Positions 32,115-43,075 of a stretch of DNA of 62,000 nt are shown here, in pieces. Origin of the DNA: Symbiodinium natans (taxonomy: Eukaryota; Sar; Dinophyceae; Suessiales; Symbiodiniaceae); contig CAJNDS010000835.1 of NCBI GenBank assembly GCA_905221605.1, forward strand, positions 692,501 to 754,500, in the 5' to 3' direction. Below the pieces are notes generated by a model. The model did no database searches. It was not told the DNA's origin and saw only the letters and a program-made list of their open reading frames with translations. The position numbers and the translations under genes are program-made. The stretch's first letter is position 1; each line of letters opens with the position of its first letter.

Positions 32115-32429
32115 GACTGTGATATCGTTACTTCTGCAATGATACAACAAGAGGTTTATCATTTTGTTGTATGATTGTATGAGCTTGTTAAAATGTTACA
32201 CTGTTCTTTTGGTATTCTGATGTTGTTGCACACATTGTTGGGGGCGGCGTACAAGGCGCCTGGTGGTTGGAGGGGCTTCGCAAAAAACAAAGTTTCTTGT
32301 TCAGGTGTAGGCCCGAAAACACAGGCGGAAGTTATTGCATTTGTTACTATATCATCGTGATAGTAATATCGTGATCATCATCATCATCACCATCACCATC
32401 ATCATCATCATCATCATCATCATCGCCAT
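32115..32429. other. AT-richer untranslated stretch and ATC microsatellite
   Basis: No coding potential, consistent with a 3 prime region. An (ATC)n/(CAT)n tract with CACC interruptions occupies 32374-32433. Confidence 0.5.
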
Positions 32430-32610
32430 CACCACGTCGTTGTGCATTTTGGTGTACAAAGAGGCGAAAGCGCTGCAAATTCTAGTGATATGGGCATGTT
32501 GGCACAAGGCACGAAAGCTTGTGACAGCGCGTCTCGTTCCAGAAGCGTCAAACATGCTTCTGCAGTATGTTGTAAAAAAAGCGCTGTGCGTACCAGTATG
32601 GCTGTCATGA
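32430..32610 (+). CDS. Exon candidate after the ATC repeat
   Basis: Frame reads LVYKEAKALQILVIWACWHK then ARKLVTARLVPEASNMLLQY, stop TGA. Another plus frame over the same bases is serine-rich and less natural. Unknown function. Confidence 0.35.
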
Positions 32611-32624
32611 GAACGACGTCATCA

Positions 32625-32767
32625 TCCCCCCCCCCCCCTCCCTCCCCCCTCCCCCCCCTCCCGTCCCCCCCACCCCCCCCCCTCCCCCCCCCACCCCCCC
32701 CTCCCCCCCCCCTCCCCTCCCCCCCCCCCCCCCCTCCCCCCCCCCCCCTACGCCTTCCCCCCCCCCC
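32625..32767. repeat. ~140-bp C-rich (C/T) tract
   Basis: Almost pure C with regularly spaced single T (and a few A or G). The poly-proline translation is an artefact. Likely prone to slippage. Confidence 0.95.
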
Positions 32768-32785
32768 GAACCTTTAACCCCGGCA

Positions 32786-33097
32786 TCATCCGAAATTTCC
32801 TAAAAATGATAAACACACGACCAGACTGCCAGGCGCCCGACGCGCCCGCCCAAGAAAGATCAGAGAGTTGTTAGAATTCTTGAAGTGTTCGTCAGCGTCA
32901 GCATTCGTCCGCGCTTTTCTTTTCCGACCGCGCCGGCCACAACCGCAAAGGCCTTCATCGATGCAGACGCCATTGAGCCTGACATTCAGCAAGGCGCTGC
33001 CCTGTTCTGACAATGTCCCACAATGATCAGTATAGTTCGGTATGCCGAAGCTACACCTAGCGAGCAGATGCATACAACGCAATTCGGAAGCGAGCAT
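32786..33097 (-). CDS. Minus-strand open segment, weak
   Basis: A 103-codon frame includes a basic run (GRRGRKRKARTNADADEH). Composition is plausible but splice signals are not evident; the plus strand shows stops. Confidence 0.25.
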   Translation of the reverse strand: MLASELRCMHLLARCSFGIPNYTDHCGTLSEQGSALLNVRLNGVCIDEGLCGCGRRGRKRKARTNADADEHFKNSNNSLIFLGRARRAPGSLVVCLSFLGNFG

Positions 33098-33271
33098 TCG
33101 CGCACTAAGTAGATGATAAATCGACAGCTATTATCGCGACTAGGAGATGCACCACATGCATGTATGTAACGTACGGTGCATAATCATGACATGTGGTGTC
33201 GTGTTATGTAAGAAACTGTATTTGAACATGACCTTCTGCATGCACACCACGTCGAGGCCATCGGGTGCTAG

Positions 33272-35108
33272 ATGCCGCGGCGGCTCCCCGGCTTTCTTCG
33301 AGTTCGAAGTGGATGAAGTTGTTTGAATGTGGGGGGGGGGGCACTCTATGGGCCCTTCTAGGGCCCTTCTAGGGCCCTTCTAGGGTTTAGGGTTTAGGGT
33401 TTAGGAAGTTGTTTGGGGGGCACTTCTATAGGGCCAATTTTAGGCGCATGACCGGTTATACTCGCTGGAATGTCACACCGAACCCTAATCTTTGCACTCA
33501 CACTCCAAACCCCGCTGCTTCGCGCGCGCGCGGCCCTCAGGTCATGCAGCAGAAGCCCCCACTGCTTTGGCGTGCGCAGTGCGGGTGGCAAGAAACAAAC
33601 CAGCCCCACACCCAGCAGCACCAAGGTTTGGCTCAGGGAGGCTTCCCGTGACGGCAAGCGCGCCATCGACCGCAAGAGCATGCGCCCTGTCCTGCAAAGG
33701 CTTGCGGCGTTCGTTCCGGCTTGGGGGGGAATTGCTGAACTGTACATTTCTGTTGTGGTGTAAGGGTGCTGTTAGAAGTACGATGATTTTGTCCGGCAGG
33801 AGCATTTGGCCTGGTGTTAAGAAAGGGTTGGGAGTTTGAGCGCGGGCGTTGATCCCAGAAGGGCCCCCCCCCCCCCCCCCCCACATGGTTCCTCAAGAAA
33901 CAGGTCGCGACATGCCTAGGAGGCATAAAGGTGCCATAATGACTCGTCTAATTGAACTAGAGAAGTCTTGGGATGATGTGTTGCGCTGCACTCTTGAGCT
34001 CAGGCACAGCACATATGGAGGGTCGCTGTCTGCCAGAGCAATGGACAAGATGTCTGCAGCCTGTCTCAGACCAGCCTGCCTTTGCTGCATCTTTGAACTG
34101 GCACGCCCTCTTTGCGCGCGCTGCTAGCAAGTATACTTCCCATCGACTTGCGGCATGATGTCAAGCACCTCACCTTGGGACAGACCAGAAATCTACCAAC
34201 AAAGAGGCTTTTCTTCCGAAAACAGGGGGGTCCCCCTACTTTGGGAACCTCCCGGATATTCAAAGACCAAGCAGCGCCAGATCGGCTGCAAGGACAACGA
34301 CCCCAAGCACCCGAAATGTTCAAGATCCCCCAAAATTTGACCACCTTCATTGCCATGGCGTCGGCCCCTAAAACCTCTTAAAAGCCCAAAAAGCCCTCAA
34401 ACTAGTTTGAACCCTGGTTACCAAAAACAAATTCCAATCCCTTAAACCCTAAACCCGAGCCCAAGGATCCTGCGCAGAAGATCGTGGTGGCGGCCGGGGG
34501 TCTGTCTGCCAGGGAAGCCAGACGGCTGGTACAGGAGATGGGGGGATCTCAAGGTTCGAGGGGGGCTTAATGTTGCACCTGCATGGCCCCCCGCCCTCCA
34601 AAGATCCACGGCATTTCTACGATTTCAATAGGGAGGAGGTTAAATCAGTTCTAACAGGGCAGCGAGGCCCGCCAATTGATTTTAAAGGCACACCGGGTGG
34701 ATTTTTTCCTTGCGGCGTCCGGACGATTTGGTTAAAATTCAGGATCCCACCGCGGAGCCCCAAGCAGTCAGGGTGTCCATAGCCCAGCCAATTTCACTTA
34801 ACTCAGGGGGCTGTAAAGTGGTACTTGTAGTCGCCTATCTGGGCGCCTCATAGCTTGGCCTGGGAGCCCAGAACACCGTGAATTCATCCATGCTGGGCTT
34901 CCGGGTCAAGTTCCTACAGCAAGCCCCGCTGTGTGACGCCTAGGCCTAGGCGGGTGGCTTAAAAGCAAACCCAACAACCCCTAAAACTCCAAGCGCTGTA
35001 AACCTTAAAGCCCTAAACCCTAAGCCAACCCAGACCTTGCAGGAGCCCCCGCTGCATGGCAGCCTCCGCATGCCGTTGCCTGCTGGCGGCATGTTCATCA
35101 GCAAATAA
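33272..35108 (+). CDS. Multi-exon gene model with an EF-hand-like exon
   Basis: Candidate exons are 33272-33318 (CRGGSPAFFEFEVDE), 33540-33575 (VMQQKPPLLWRAQC), 33624-33717 (WLREASRDGKRAIDRKSM then RPVLQRLAAF, ending before GTTCCGG; DGKRAIDRKSM resembles an EF-hand loop), 33890-34127 (MTRLIELEKSWDDVLRCTLE), 34261-34345 (KTKQRQIGCKDNDPKHPKC), 34466-34553 (AAGGLSAREARRLVQEMGG, ends CAAG|GTTCG), about 34861-34930 (VNSSMLGFRVKFLQQAPL) and terminal 35043-35108 (EPPLHGSLRMPLPAGGMFIS, TAA). Several have good AG|G/GT borders. Phases were not fully reconciled. Possibly a calcium-binding regulatory protein, on weak evidence. Confidence 0.45.
33351..33386. repeat. GGGCCCTTCTA tandem repeat
   Basis: About three copies of GGGCCCTTCTA run into TTTAGGG units. 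GAAGTTGTTTG and a G-rich piece are duplicated on either side (33316 and 33410). Confidence 0.85.
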
Positions 35109-35449
35109 GAGGTTTAGGGTTTAGGGTTTAGGGTTTAGGGTTTAGGGTTCTTTTGAGCGCATGCCTATTAGCATGCATAGGGGCATCGCATTGTGTACAT
35201 AGAGTAGCATACGCAGACATAGTTTGATACTTCAGGCTCCATAGTGTTCGACCCCTGGCATGCTCAAGTCAGCTGCTGAATAAGGTGTCGGAATCAAGGA
35301 CTCCCAGTATCGACCACTGATCGGCTGAAGTGTATGAAATTGACGCCCAAATGAAGTGCTTACGAGGGCCTGGGGGACGAAATGCGGTTATCGAATCATG
35401 TTCGTGTTCAGTCTTTCGGTGATCTACGCGGGAGGTAGAAATTAAGAAG
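35109..35449. other. No confident plus-strand gene
   Basis: Telomere-like TTTAGGG (35110-35150) then a stretch with plus-strand stops. A 110-codon minus frame (35601-35269) is open but overlaps the plus exon that follows. Confidence 0.35.
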
Positions 35450-35701
35450 GGCGTGCGCGACGGTCCAATAAGTTCATTCAAAATTGTTATTGTGCATTTA
35501 CACGATCCCAATGTGTGGGTTCGTTTGTCCCCGAAGAAATGTTTTGGCGTGTGCGGCGCTGTGCACGCCTCAAAATTCCAAAGGACAGCCGACGAGCGCA
35601 AGCTGCAGGACCTGGTTCAATCCATGGCAAGCAAGGCTGGGCAAAGGGGAAGGCTGATGCTTTTGTTTTGTGCTGCTTCCTGTGATGCATATTATTTTTG
35701 A
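35450..35701 (+). CDS. Exon or short gene, unknown function
   Basis: After AAGAAG|G an open frame of about 84 codons reads FKIVIVHLHDPNVWVRLSPK then FQRTADERKLQDLVQSMASK and ends CDAYYF, TGA. Composition is convincing. No family is recognised. Confidence 0.45.
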   Translation, partial: GVRDGPISSFKIVIVHLHDPNVWVRLSPKKCFGVCGAVHASKFQRTADERKLQDLVQSMASKAGQRGRLMLLFCAASCDAYYF

Positions 35702-36550
35702 AACGAAGGCATGTACCATGCGATTGAATGGTTGAGGTTGTCTGCCAAGCCTGCGTCAACGTTTTGTTCTTGGTAGTGAAGTGGGTGGTGCCGTTCTGAA
35801 AATTCAGAGCAAAAGGACCTCATCCCTTTTCTGGAAGGGCGGCTGAAGGGGTGATTTGTTTTAATCGTTCCTAGCGGTTGGTGGGACCTCCAATCCCTCC
35901 CTAAGGCTTGGCCTTTGGTCTGTCCACTTGGCCCTGTAGTCTTTCCGTCCCGTACGCGCTTGGCCTTCGGAACGGTTGGTCCTTGGTTCTTCGGTCGGCA
36001 GCCAGCGCCTCAACGATGACAACCACGACAGCGATGATGGCGAGAGCCACCATCACAGCCATCACAGCGACGACGACAACGACAAGCAACAACAAGAGCA
36101 AGAAAACGAACGGCGGAATTGCATAGACAACCACCACTGCGAGGACAACAACGACTACAGCGACTACGACGAACGCTATGCGCTTGAACGTGCAAGGTCT
36201 GAACTGACACTGGCCACACATCTGCTTAAGATAGAGCACGTTTCTGCCAGCCCAAGCCAACCAAGCCAAAAGTTGAGACATTACTCCCCTCTTTTTGGCA
36301 AGCAGTATGGTCAATGCAGAAGCGTTGTACTTTGCAACATCTGGAAACTCTGAGCAGGCCGGATGCTGCATGTGGTTGTCTGACATTGAAACCAGCACGC
36401 ACATTGTGACTTAAGAGCCGACATAGTTAACGTACAGCAGTCGGCGGTTCACGGCCATTCAGCAAGTCGCTTCTGGAGCCTGCGAACAGCCAGCAGCTCA
36501 TAACTGATAATTAGAAAGCTGCCCAACAAGCGGAAGGCGCTAGTATAATC
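35702..36550. repeat. Trinucleotide low-complexity region (CGA/ACA/GAC)
   Basis: At 36010-36180 repeated GACGACAAC-type triplets make long frames on both strands: Asp/His/Asn-rich on plus (continuing to 36353 with RSELTLATHLLKIEHV) and Val/Ala-rich on minus (167 codons, 36404-35901). I treat both as driven by the repeat; the plus part after 36180 could be exonic. Confidence 0.5.
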
Positions 36551-36728
36551 GTGTGTGGAGCTTGTGTCAGCCAGATACGCTGCAATTTACAGCAAGTTGA
36601 GCTAACCCAACACAGCCAGCAACGTTCTGCCCAAGAGCCTGGGAAAGTCTTTGGGAGATTTTGCATTTTCCGTTCTCGGGAGACGATCTGCGAGAATGTT
36701 TTTCAGAGGCTGGAGATGCTGCTGTCGA

Positions 36729-37400
36729 TCATATCGTTTGGAGCAAGGAGGGGTCACGAATGTTAAGAAAGCGGCGGACCTCAACCTCCAACGCGGACAT
36801 GACCCTCATAGCCCTATGATGTGCGATGGCTGCTGTGGATTTGGGGTTGATGTATAGGCGTTTCCTTCGCGCCCCTTGAGAGGCTGCTTTGCGCTTCGCC
36901 TCGATCAGTGCCCTGACGAACAAAATGGCCAGGAGTGGTTTCTGAGCTGGTTCTGCGGCATTTGGGGTTCAGATTTAGGAATGGGCTGGGTTGGCCCTCC
37001 TTAGGACTGAATAAACCCCAACGGATTTATGATCATTATAATACCTCAAATTATTTTGCAGTAATTACAGCGGGTATCTATCTCTTCACAATTTTGGAGA
37101 TCATTTCACCCCCAAGGCATCTCCAACGAGCCACCCAAGCTCAAGAAAGTAAGACAATGAAAGAGCCGGTCGATGCGTCAGGCAATCTTCATGTGCTTGG
37201 TACAGTCTGCCATACGAACGGTCGGATGAGCAGATGTCGCACGGAAAAAAGCATGTTGCTTTGATACTGGAAAGCTTCTGTTAGATGATGAAGGTTCCAT
37301 GTCACACCATATTTGGAATGCCTTTGTGAAATGGAGTTCTGTTTCTCCATGTTCTGTCACTCGCCAGGATGGGCTATTATACCCTAAAATCCCTTTAACA
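36729..37400 (-). CDS. Minus-strand gene end, unknown function
   Basis: Terminal exon 36912-36729 follows TCGTCAG|G on the minus strand and reads ALIEAKRKAASQGARRKRL, YINPKSTAAIAHHRAMRVM, then LEVEVRRFLNIRDPSLLQ and TGA. An upstream segment at 37365-37180 (ETELHFTKAFQIWCDMEPS then SKQHAFFRATSAHPTVRM) is likely an earlier exon. Plus frames at 36551-36857 and 36935-37264 are open but less convincing. No domain is recognised. Confidence 0.5.
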
Positions 37401-37500
37401 AAGCCCTTTATAGGGTTCATTATGAGGATTATAAGGCCTAAGAGCCCGAAAATCCCTTAAAAAGGCCTTTATAGGGTTCATTATGAGGATTTTAAACCCT
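37384..37500. repeat. ~63-bp tandem duplication with GGGTTCATTATGAGG
   Basis: Two copies of a unit containing AAAATCCCTT, then CTTTATAGGGTTCATTATGA and GGATT. The shared piece resembles the acceptor-side end of the fold-back family. CCCTAAA units follow. Confidence 0.8.
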
Positions 37501-37540
37501 AAACCCTAAATCCTAAACCCTAAACCCTAAAGGGCTAATG

Positions 37541-38047
37541 GCCCATCCTGGTGCGTTGGCTCATTGACCCAGGCGACGTCTTTCGCGGTCTCGATCCCGA
37601 CCGCGATGGCAAGATCGACCGCAGTGAGCTCCGCGCTGCGGCTGCAACATCTTGGGGTTGAGGGTTTAGGGTTTAGGGTTTAGGGCCCCATGGATTGCCA
37701 GACTTGAGGAATAGGGCGACTTGAAGTCACCCTGCTTGCTGAACGTCTTGGTGAGTTTCTTGGTGTTAAGCTCCGTGAGCATGATCGTTTTCATCCCGCC
37801 AGCAACCGACCCAGGCTACTTCTTCCGGACTTGTGGGCAGACGGATGCAGTCGCTGACGCTTGACTGAAGCAGACAAATTCTAGGGCTTCACTATGAGGG
37901 GTGCGCCAGGACCAAAGGCTTCTGCTGTTTGTCTCAGTGCAGCAGCTTGCTGACCGAGTAATTACCGAGGACATGTTCTGGAAGCACTTGGGCGCCACAG
38001 AGTCCAGCGATCTTTTAGACTACGACCTCTTCGTGCCACGGCTGTGA
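37541..38047 (+). CDS. EF-hand protein, 3 prime exons
   Basis: Exon ~37541-37645 reads LIDPGDVFRGLDPDRDGKID then RSELRAAA. DPDRDGKIDRSE is a canonical 12-residue EF-hand calcium loop (D1, D3, D5, G6, I8, D9, E12). Terminal exon 37943-38047 follows GTGCAG and encodes 34 residues (QLADRVITEDMFWKHLGAT then DLLDYDLFVPRL, TGA at 38045-38047). The intervening 300 bases contain TTTAGGG units. Likely a calcium sensor or EF-hand-containing regulator; upstream exons are not identified. Confidence 0.6.
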
Positions 38048-38517
38048 CAGTGGGCACTGCGTCGTGGCGCTAGCGCGCGCGCAACAAGGGATAAACAGCT
38101 CTGACTGTTTGCTCAGTAAACCGATAAGATGAAGCTTACAGCAGTATCCATGCTCGATTAAAGGAAAAACGTCAACAAACAGCGTCGACAAGGCCAGTCA
38201 TGGATAATTGCTTGGACAGGGGGCCTCGCATGTCCTTTTCCGGTCATTCTTGCCATCATCAGTGTATCATCAGTGTGGGCTTTCGGATGTTCGGTGTAGA
38301 GACTTTTTTTCAGAGTAGCGGCTCAAAGTTCTGCATCACGGTTGGGCTTCGGAGACCTCCTCAGCACACGCCTGCCCAGCCATCTCAAACCCCCCCGAAC
38401 CCAACAAAACCCTAAGCCCGAATTTCCCTGAAGCTGTCAAGCCCTCCTAGAACCCTAAGCCCTAAACCCTAAACCCTAAACCCTCAGAGCCAGCGCAGAG
38501 TAAACCCTAAACCCTAA
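38048..38517. other. Spacer before the satellite
   Basis: A 71-codon plus frame (38200-38415) lacks support. CCCTAAA units at 38460-38517 abut the 53-bp array. Confidence 0.4.
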
Positions 38518-40950
38518 AGCGGTCTGAAAGCCCGGGCCAGCGCCAGCGCCAGCTGATGCTCATGATGCTTGGGGGTTTGGGTCTGCAAGCCCGGGCCAGC
38601 GCCAGCTGATGCTCATGATGCTCGGGGGTTTGGGCCGGGCCAGCGCCAGCTGATGCTCCTGATGCTCGGGGGTTTGGGTCAAGCACGGGCCGGCGCGAGC
38701 TGATGCTCATGATGCCCGGGGGTTTGGGTCTGAAGGCCCGGGCAAGAGCCAGCTGATGCTCATGATGCTCGAGGGTTTGGGTCTGAAAGCCCGCGCCAGC
38801 GCCAGCTGATGCTCATGATGCTCGGGGGTTTGGGTCTGAAAGCCCGGGCCAGCGCCAGCTGATGCTCGTGATGCTCGGGGGTTTGGCTTTGCAAGCCCGG
38901 GCCAGCGCCAGCTGAAGCTCATGATGCTCGAGGGTTTGGGTCTGCAAGCCCCGGCCAGCGCCAGCTGATGCTCATGATGCTCGAGGGTTTGGGTCTGCAA
39001 GCCCGGGCCAGCGCCAGCTGATGCTCATGATGCTCGAGGGTTTGGGTCTGCAAGCCCGGGCCAGCGCTAGCTGATGCTCATGATGCTCGAGGGTTTGGGT
39101 CTGCAAGCCCCGGCCAGCGTCAGCTGATGCTCATGATGCTCGAGGGTTTGGATCTGCAAGCCCGGGCCAGCGCCAGCTGATGCTCATGATGCTCGAGGGT
39201 TTGGGTCTGCAAGCCCGGGCCAGCGCCAGCTGATGCTCATGATGCTCGAGGGTTTGGGTCTGCAAGCCCGGGCCAGCGCCAGCTGATGCTCATGATGCTC
39301 GAGGGTTTGGGTCTGCAAGCCCGGGCCAGCGCCAGCTGATGCTCATGATGCTCGAGGGTTTGGGTCTGCAAGCCCGGGCCAGCGCCAGCTGATGCTCATG
39401 ATGCTCGAGGGTTTGGGTCTGCAAGCCCGGGCCAGCGCCTGCTGATGCTCATGATGCAAGCCCGGGCCAGCGCCTGCTGATGCTCATGATGCAAGCCCGG
39501 GCCAGCGCCTGCAGGGTTTGGGTCTGCAAGCCCCGGCCAGCGCCAGCCGATGCTCATGATGCTCGAGGGTTTGGGTCTGCAAGCCCGGGCCAGCGCCAGC
39601 TGATGCTCATGATGCTCGAGGGTTTGGGTCTGCAAGCCCGGGCCAGCGCCAGCTGATGCTCATGATGCTCGACGGGCCAGCGCCAGCTGATGCTCATGAT
39701 GCTCGAGGGTTTGGGTCTGCAAGCCCGGGCCAGCGCCAGCTGATGCTCATGATGCTCGAGGGTTTGGGTCTGCAAGCCCGGGCCAGCGCCAGCTGATGCT
39801 CATGATGCTCGAGGGGTTGGGTCTGCAAGCCCGGGCCAGCGCCCAGCCAGCGCCAGCTGATGCTCATGATGCTCGAGGGTTTGGGTCTGCAAGCCCGGGC
39901 CAGCGCCAGCTGATGCTCATGATGCTCGAGGGTTTGGGTCTGCAAGCCCGGGCCAGCGCCAGCTGATGCTCATGATGCTCGAGGGTTTGGGTCTGAAAGC
40001 CCGGGCAGCGCCAGCTGATGCTCATGATGCTCGAGGGTTTGGGTCTGCAAGCCCGGGCCAGCGCCAGCTGATGCTCATAATGCTCGAGGGTTTGGGTCTG
40101 AAAGCCCGGGCAAGCGCCAGCTGATGCTCATGATGCTCGAGGGTTTGGGTCTGCAAGCCCGGGCCAGCGCCAGCTGATGCTCATGATGCTCGAGGGTTTG
40201 GGTCTGAAAGCCCGGGCAAGCTCCAGCTGATGCTCGTGATGCTCGAGGGTTTGGGCCTGAAAGCCCGGGCCAGCGCCAGCTGATGCTCATAATGCTCGAG
40301 GGTTTGGGTCTGAAGCCCGGGCAAGCGCCAGCTGATGCTCATGATGCTCGAGGGTTTGGGTCTGCAAAGCCCGGGCCAGCGCCAGCTGATGCTCATAATG
40401 CTCGAGGGTTTGGGTCTGCAAGCCCGGGCCAGCGCCAGCTGATGCTCATAATGCTCGAGGGTTTGGGTCTGCAAGCCCGGGCCAGCGCCAGCTGATGCTC
40501 ATGATGCTCGAGGGTTTGGGTCTCTGCAAGCCCGGGCCAGCGCTCATGATGCTCGAGGGTTTGGGCTCAGCTGATGCATGATCGAGGGTTGGGGTCTGAA
40601 AGCCCGGGCCAGCGCCAGCTGATGCTCATGATGCTCGAGGGTTTGGGTCTGCAAGCCCGGGCCAGCGCCTGCTGATGCTCATGATGCTCGAGGGTTTGGG
40701 TCTGCAAGCCCGGGCCAGCGCCTGCTGATGCTCATGATGCTCGAGGGTTTGGGTCTGCAAGCCCGGGCCAGCGCCTGCTGATGCTCATGATGCTCGAGGG
40801 TTTGGGTCTGCAAGCCCGGGCCACCGCCAGCCGATGCTCATGATGCTCGAGGGTTGGGTTCTGAAAGCCCGGGCCAGCGCCAGCTGATGCTCATGATGCT
40901 CGAGGGTTGGGGTCTGAAAGCCCGGGCCAGCGCCAGCTGTTGCTCATGAG
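38518..40950. repeat. 53-bp satellite, about 46 units
   Basis: The unit reads GAGGGTTTGGGTCTGCAAGC, CCGGGCCAGCGCCAGCTGAT, GCTCATGATGCTC (three consecutive pieces of one 53-base unit). Most units are 90-100 percent identical. Variants are CTGAAAGC for CTGCAAGC, GCCTGCTG for GCCAGCTG and CATAATG for CATGATG, and a few units are truncated (39440-39520, 39660-39690, 40540-40590). Because 53 is not a multiple of 3, no frame is conserved; the minus-strand frames of up to 97 codons are artefacts. It appears to lie in the intron or spacer immediately before exon 40958. Confidence 0.97.
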
Positions 40951-40957
40951 ACACCAG

Positions 40958-43032
40958 GTCAGCTTCATGCGGCCCTTCTTGGTCGCAGCTTATCAGGGGG
41001 CTGAGCAGAGGCGGCCGTTCGGGCGCGTCTCAACATGGGGACGTGTAAGAGTGGTGTAACAGGGGGGGCTTTTAGGAATAGGAATCGTTTTTTTTTTTTT
41101 TTTTTTTTGGGGGGGGGGATTGTTAGAGTATGTTAAGGGACCGTAAGGGAGGATTGTCAGCTATATTTTTGCGCCGTATGAGGCTCTTAGGATTCCAAAG
41201 CCTGGGCTAAATTCTGGGCCCTCCGATGTAGAGATTACCACAAATGACTTCTGGGGTTTCGAGTTTCAGGTGTATTTCAGAGAAGGCTGCTGTCATATCC
41301 AACGTGTGATGTGATGATCCAACCTCTTTCTGCAGCCAATGTACAGCGCAGCTGAGGTGGGCCCAAACTGTACCTAGATAAAATCCCCAACCCTAACACC
41401 GTCTAAGTCCTCGCTCCTTGCGTTCAAGCACCAGATCCAAATCTACATACTTCGGCTTCTTGACAAGTGATGAGGTTTCACATTCTTGCCCTGAACTGTC
41501 CCAGCGATTCCGCAAAACACATGGCCCGACAGGCGGGATGTCGCTGAAGATAACATGCAGGAGCGCACTGCGCAGCTGAAGGAGGCGCAGGGCCTCAGCT
41601 CAGGGGCAACACGATTGAAAGGCAATCTGCCAACAAGATCAGTAGTCGCAGGCATGCCTGGATGCTTTCTCTTGCCAGCTTGCACACCTGACCCTGAATG
41701 CACAAGTTCCTTCCACTAGGGGCCGTCTGTGATTCAGACAGGAATCGGCCTAAGCTGACCCACGAACACTGTCACTGTTCCGAGGTTCAAGGCCCAACAT
41801 AAGGCGTAGATCACAATCAGCCACCCAGCCCTGAACCCTAAAACCCTAAACCCTACGCGAGCCCTGTCGAGAACCTCAACAGACCCAGAGCTGAGGTCAA
41901 GACGGAGTTTGCGGAGCTCCTGGCGTCGGTCAAGAACAAGGAGATGCTCCGGAACCACCCCCAGGGGTTTCGGTTATTTCGGGGGAGTCTTTTGGTTCTA
42001 AGTAGTTCTAAGGGCTCTGTTTCACATGGGGGTATAAACTCTCTACACTCTACACCATTGACCCTACACCCCAAGAGCCCTGAACCCCCCCCCCCCCCCC
42101 AAGCGCCTCATGTCGACACCTTGGGAGGGCAGGGCCTTCATGCAGCCAAAGAAAGCCTACCGCTGCCTCGGCCACTTCCTGGCAATGAGGGTTTAGGAAG
42201 CAAAGAGGGGTTTGAGGGTTTAGGGTTCAAAGGCCTGAGGCTCTGAGTCTGGGTTCAAAAAAAAGGTTGTTGGTCGAGCCTGGGTGTTCAGAAAGGGTAG
42301 ATGTTTGGCGATTCAGGGAGCGCCTAAAGTACAGCCGAGTCATCTGCTGAAGGCGGGAGCATGGCCATTCAAGTGCTTTGCACGCAAGGTGTACCCGGCA
42401 AGGACCGCATCACCAAGAACGAGCCGCGTGGCTGCACACTACACCGCCCCAGCATTCTCCATGACATCTGCTGTGTCTCCGCGCGCGCTGCCTTTTTCAT
42501 TTCTGAGCTGCAGCATGCAAGACAGAATTCGCTGTGTTCTTTCATTGGATGCCGATGTGGCCCCAACCCCTCCCCCAAGAATACCCCCCCCAGATCAGGC
42601 AAGGCTCCCCGTCTGTTCGAGCTCTGAGCTTCTGATTGTCCTTGGGACCCCCACCCAAAGCAGCGGCCCAGGGTTCGCGCCTTCTTCCGCTGCTTCAACC
42701 TGGATGGCGAGAGCGCGGAGGCTTTCTACGACCGCCTTGCCGAGGTGGCTGGCAACCGTCTTATCAGCCCCAAGACTTGCCAAAGAGACCACCCGATACT
42801 CCTGAAGGTATTTGGACCAGAAGCCCCTTTAGAGTTTATAAAACACCTTGAGGGTTCATACACCTCGTTGTAATGTAGTCCCCAATATGAGCCCCTGGGC
42901 ACCCCCATTTTCACAGAATCGGTGGAGCCTTTCTGCTTAGCGAGTGGGTCCGGGTTAGGGATGCCTCTCCCTCCCTTTCCCGCTGGTCTGCTCCTCTTCC
43001 CTGACCTCTGCAAGGCCCATGGCATTGTCTAG
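40958..43032 (+). CDS. Multi-exon gene model, degenerate EF-hand-like exon near the end
   Basis: Exons are 40958-41044 (29 codons, CACCAG acceptor, GTAAGA donor; MRPFLVAAYQGAEQRRPFG), 41336-41356 (PMYSAAE), a coding stretch about 41480-41719 (NMQERTAQLKEAQGLSS), 41862-41966 (VKTEFAELLASVKNKEMLR), 42104-42190 (after an 18-nt poly-C and AAG; LMSTPWEGRAFMQPKKAY, donor AGG|GTTTAGG), about 42298-42370 (SHLLKAGAWPFKCFARK), 42672-42807 (FFRCFNLDGESAEAFYDRL, GTATTT donor) and terminal 42892-43032 (TPIFTESVEPFCLASGSG, TAG). Phase agrees for the first pair and the last pair. Several plus frames overlap in 42284-42805. No firm family assignment. Confidence 0.55.
41087..41118. repeat. T/G homopolymer pair
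   Basis: T20 followed by G9 in the intron after exon 40958-41044. Confidence 0.9.
42808..42891 (+). mobile_element. Short intron with partial fold-back ends
   Basis: 84 bases, GT...AG, with TTTGGACCAGAAGCCCC near the start and GGGTTCATACACC and TGTAGTCCCCAAT near the end. These are recognisable remnants of the ATGAACCC family termini. It separates two exons whose phases agree. Confidence 0.5.
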
Positions 43033-43075
43033 GACTGAAGGGTTTAGGGGTCAACCCTAAACCCTCCCTCTGAGA

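Noticed and set aside
32625-32777. Proline-rich protein tail
   Set aside because: Produced by an almost pure C tract.
35901-36404. 167-codon minus-strand hydrophobic protein
   Set aside because: The Val/Ala/Leu-rich core is the antisense of a GAC/AAC triplet repeat. No independent support.
38518-40950. Regular repeat array as a CRISPR
   Set aside because: Units are contiguous 53-bp copies with no unique spacers, in a eukaryotic nuclear context. It is a satellite.
38518-40950. Minus-strand repeat proteins (LEHHEHQLALA repeats) encoded by the satellite
   Set aside because: The 53-bp unit shifts frame each copy and indels break every frame. There is no start or splice context.
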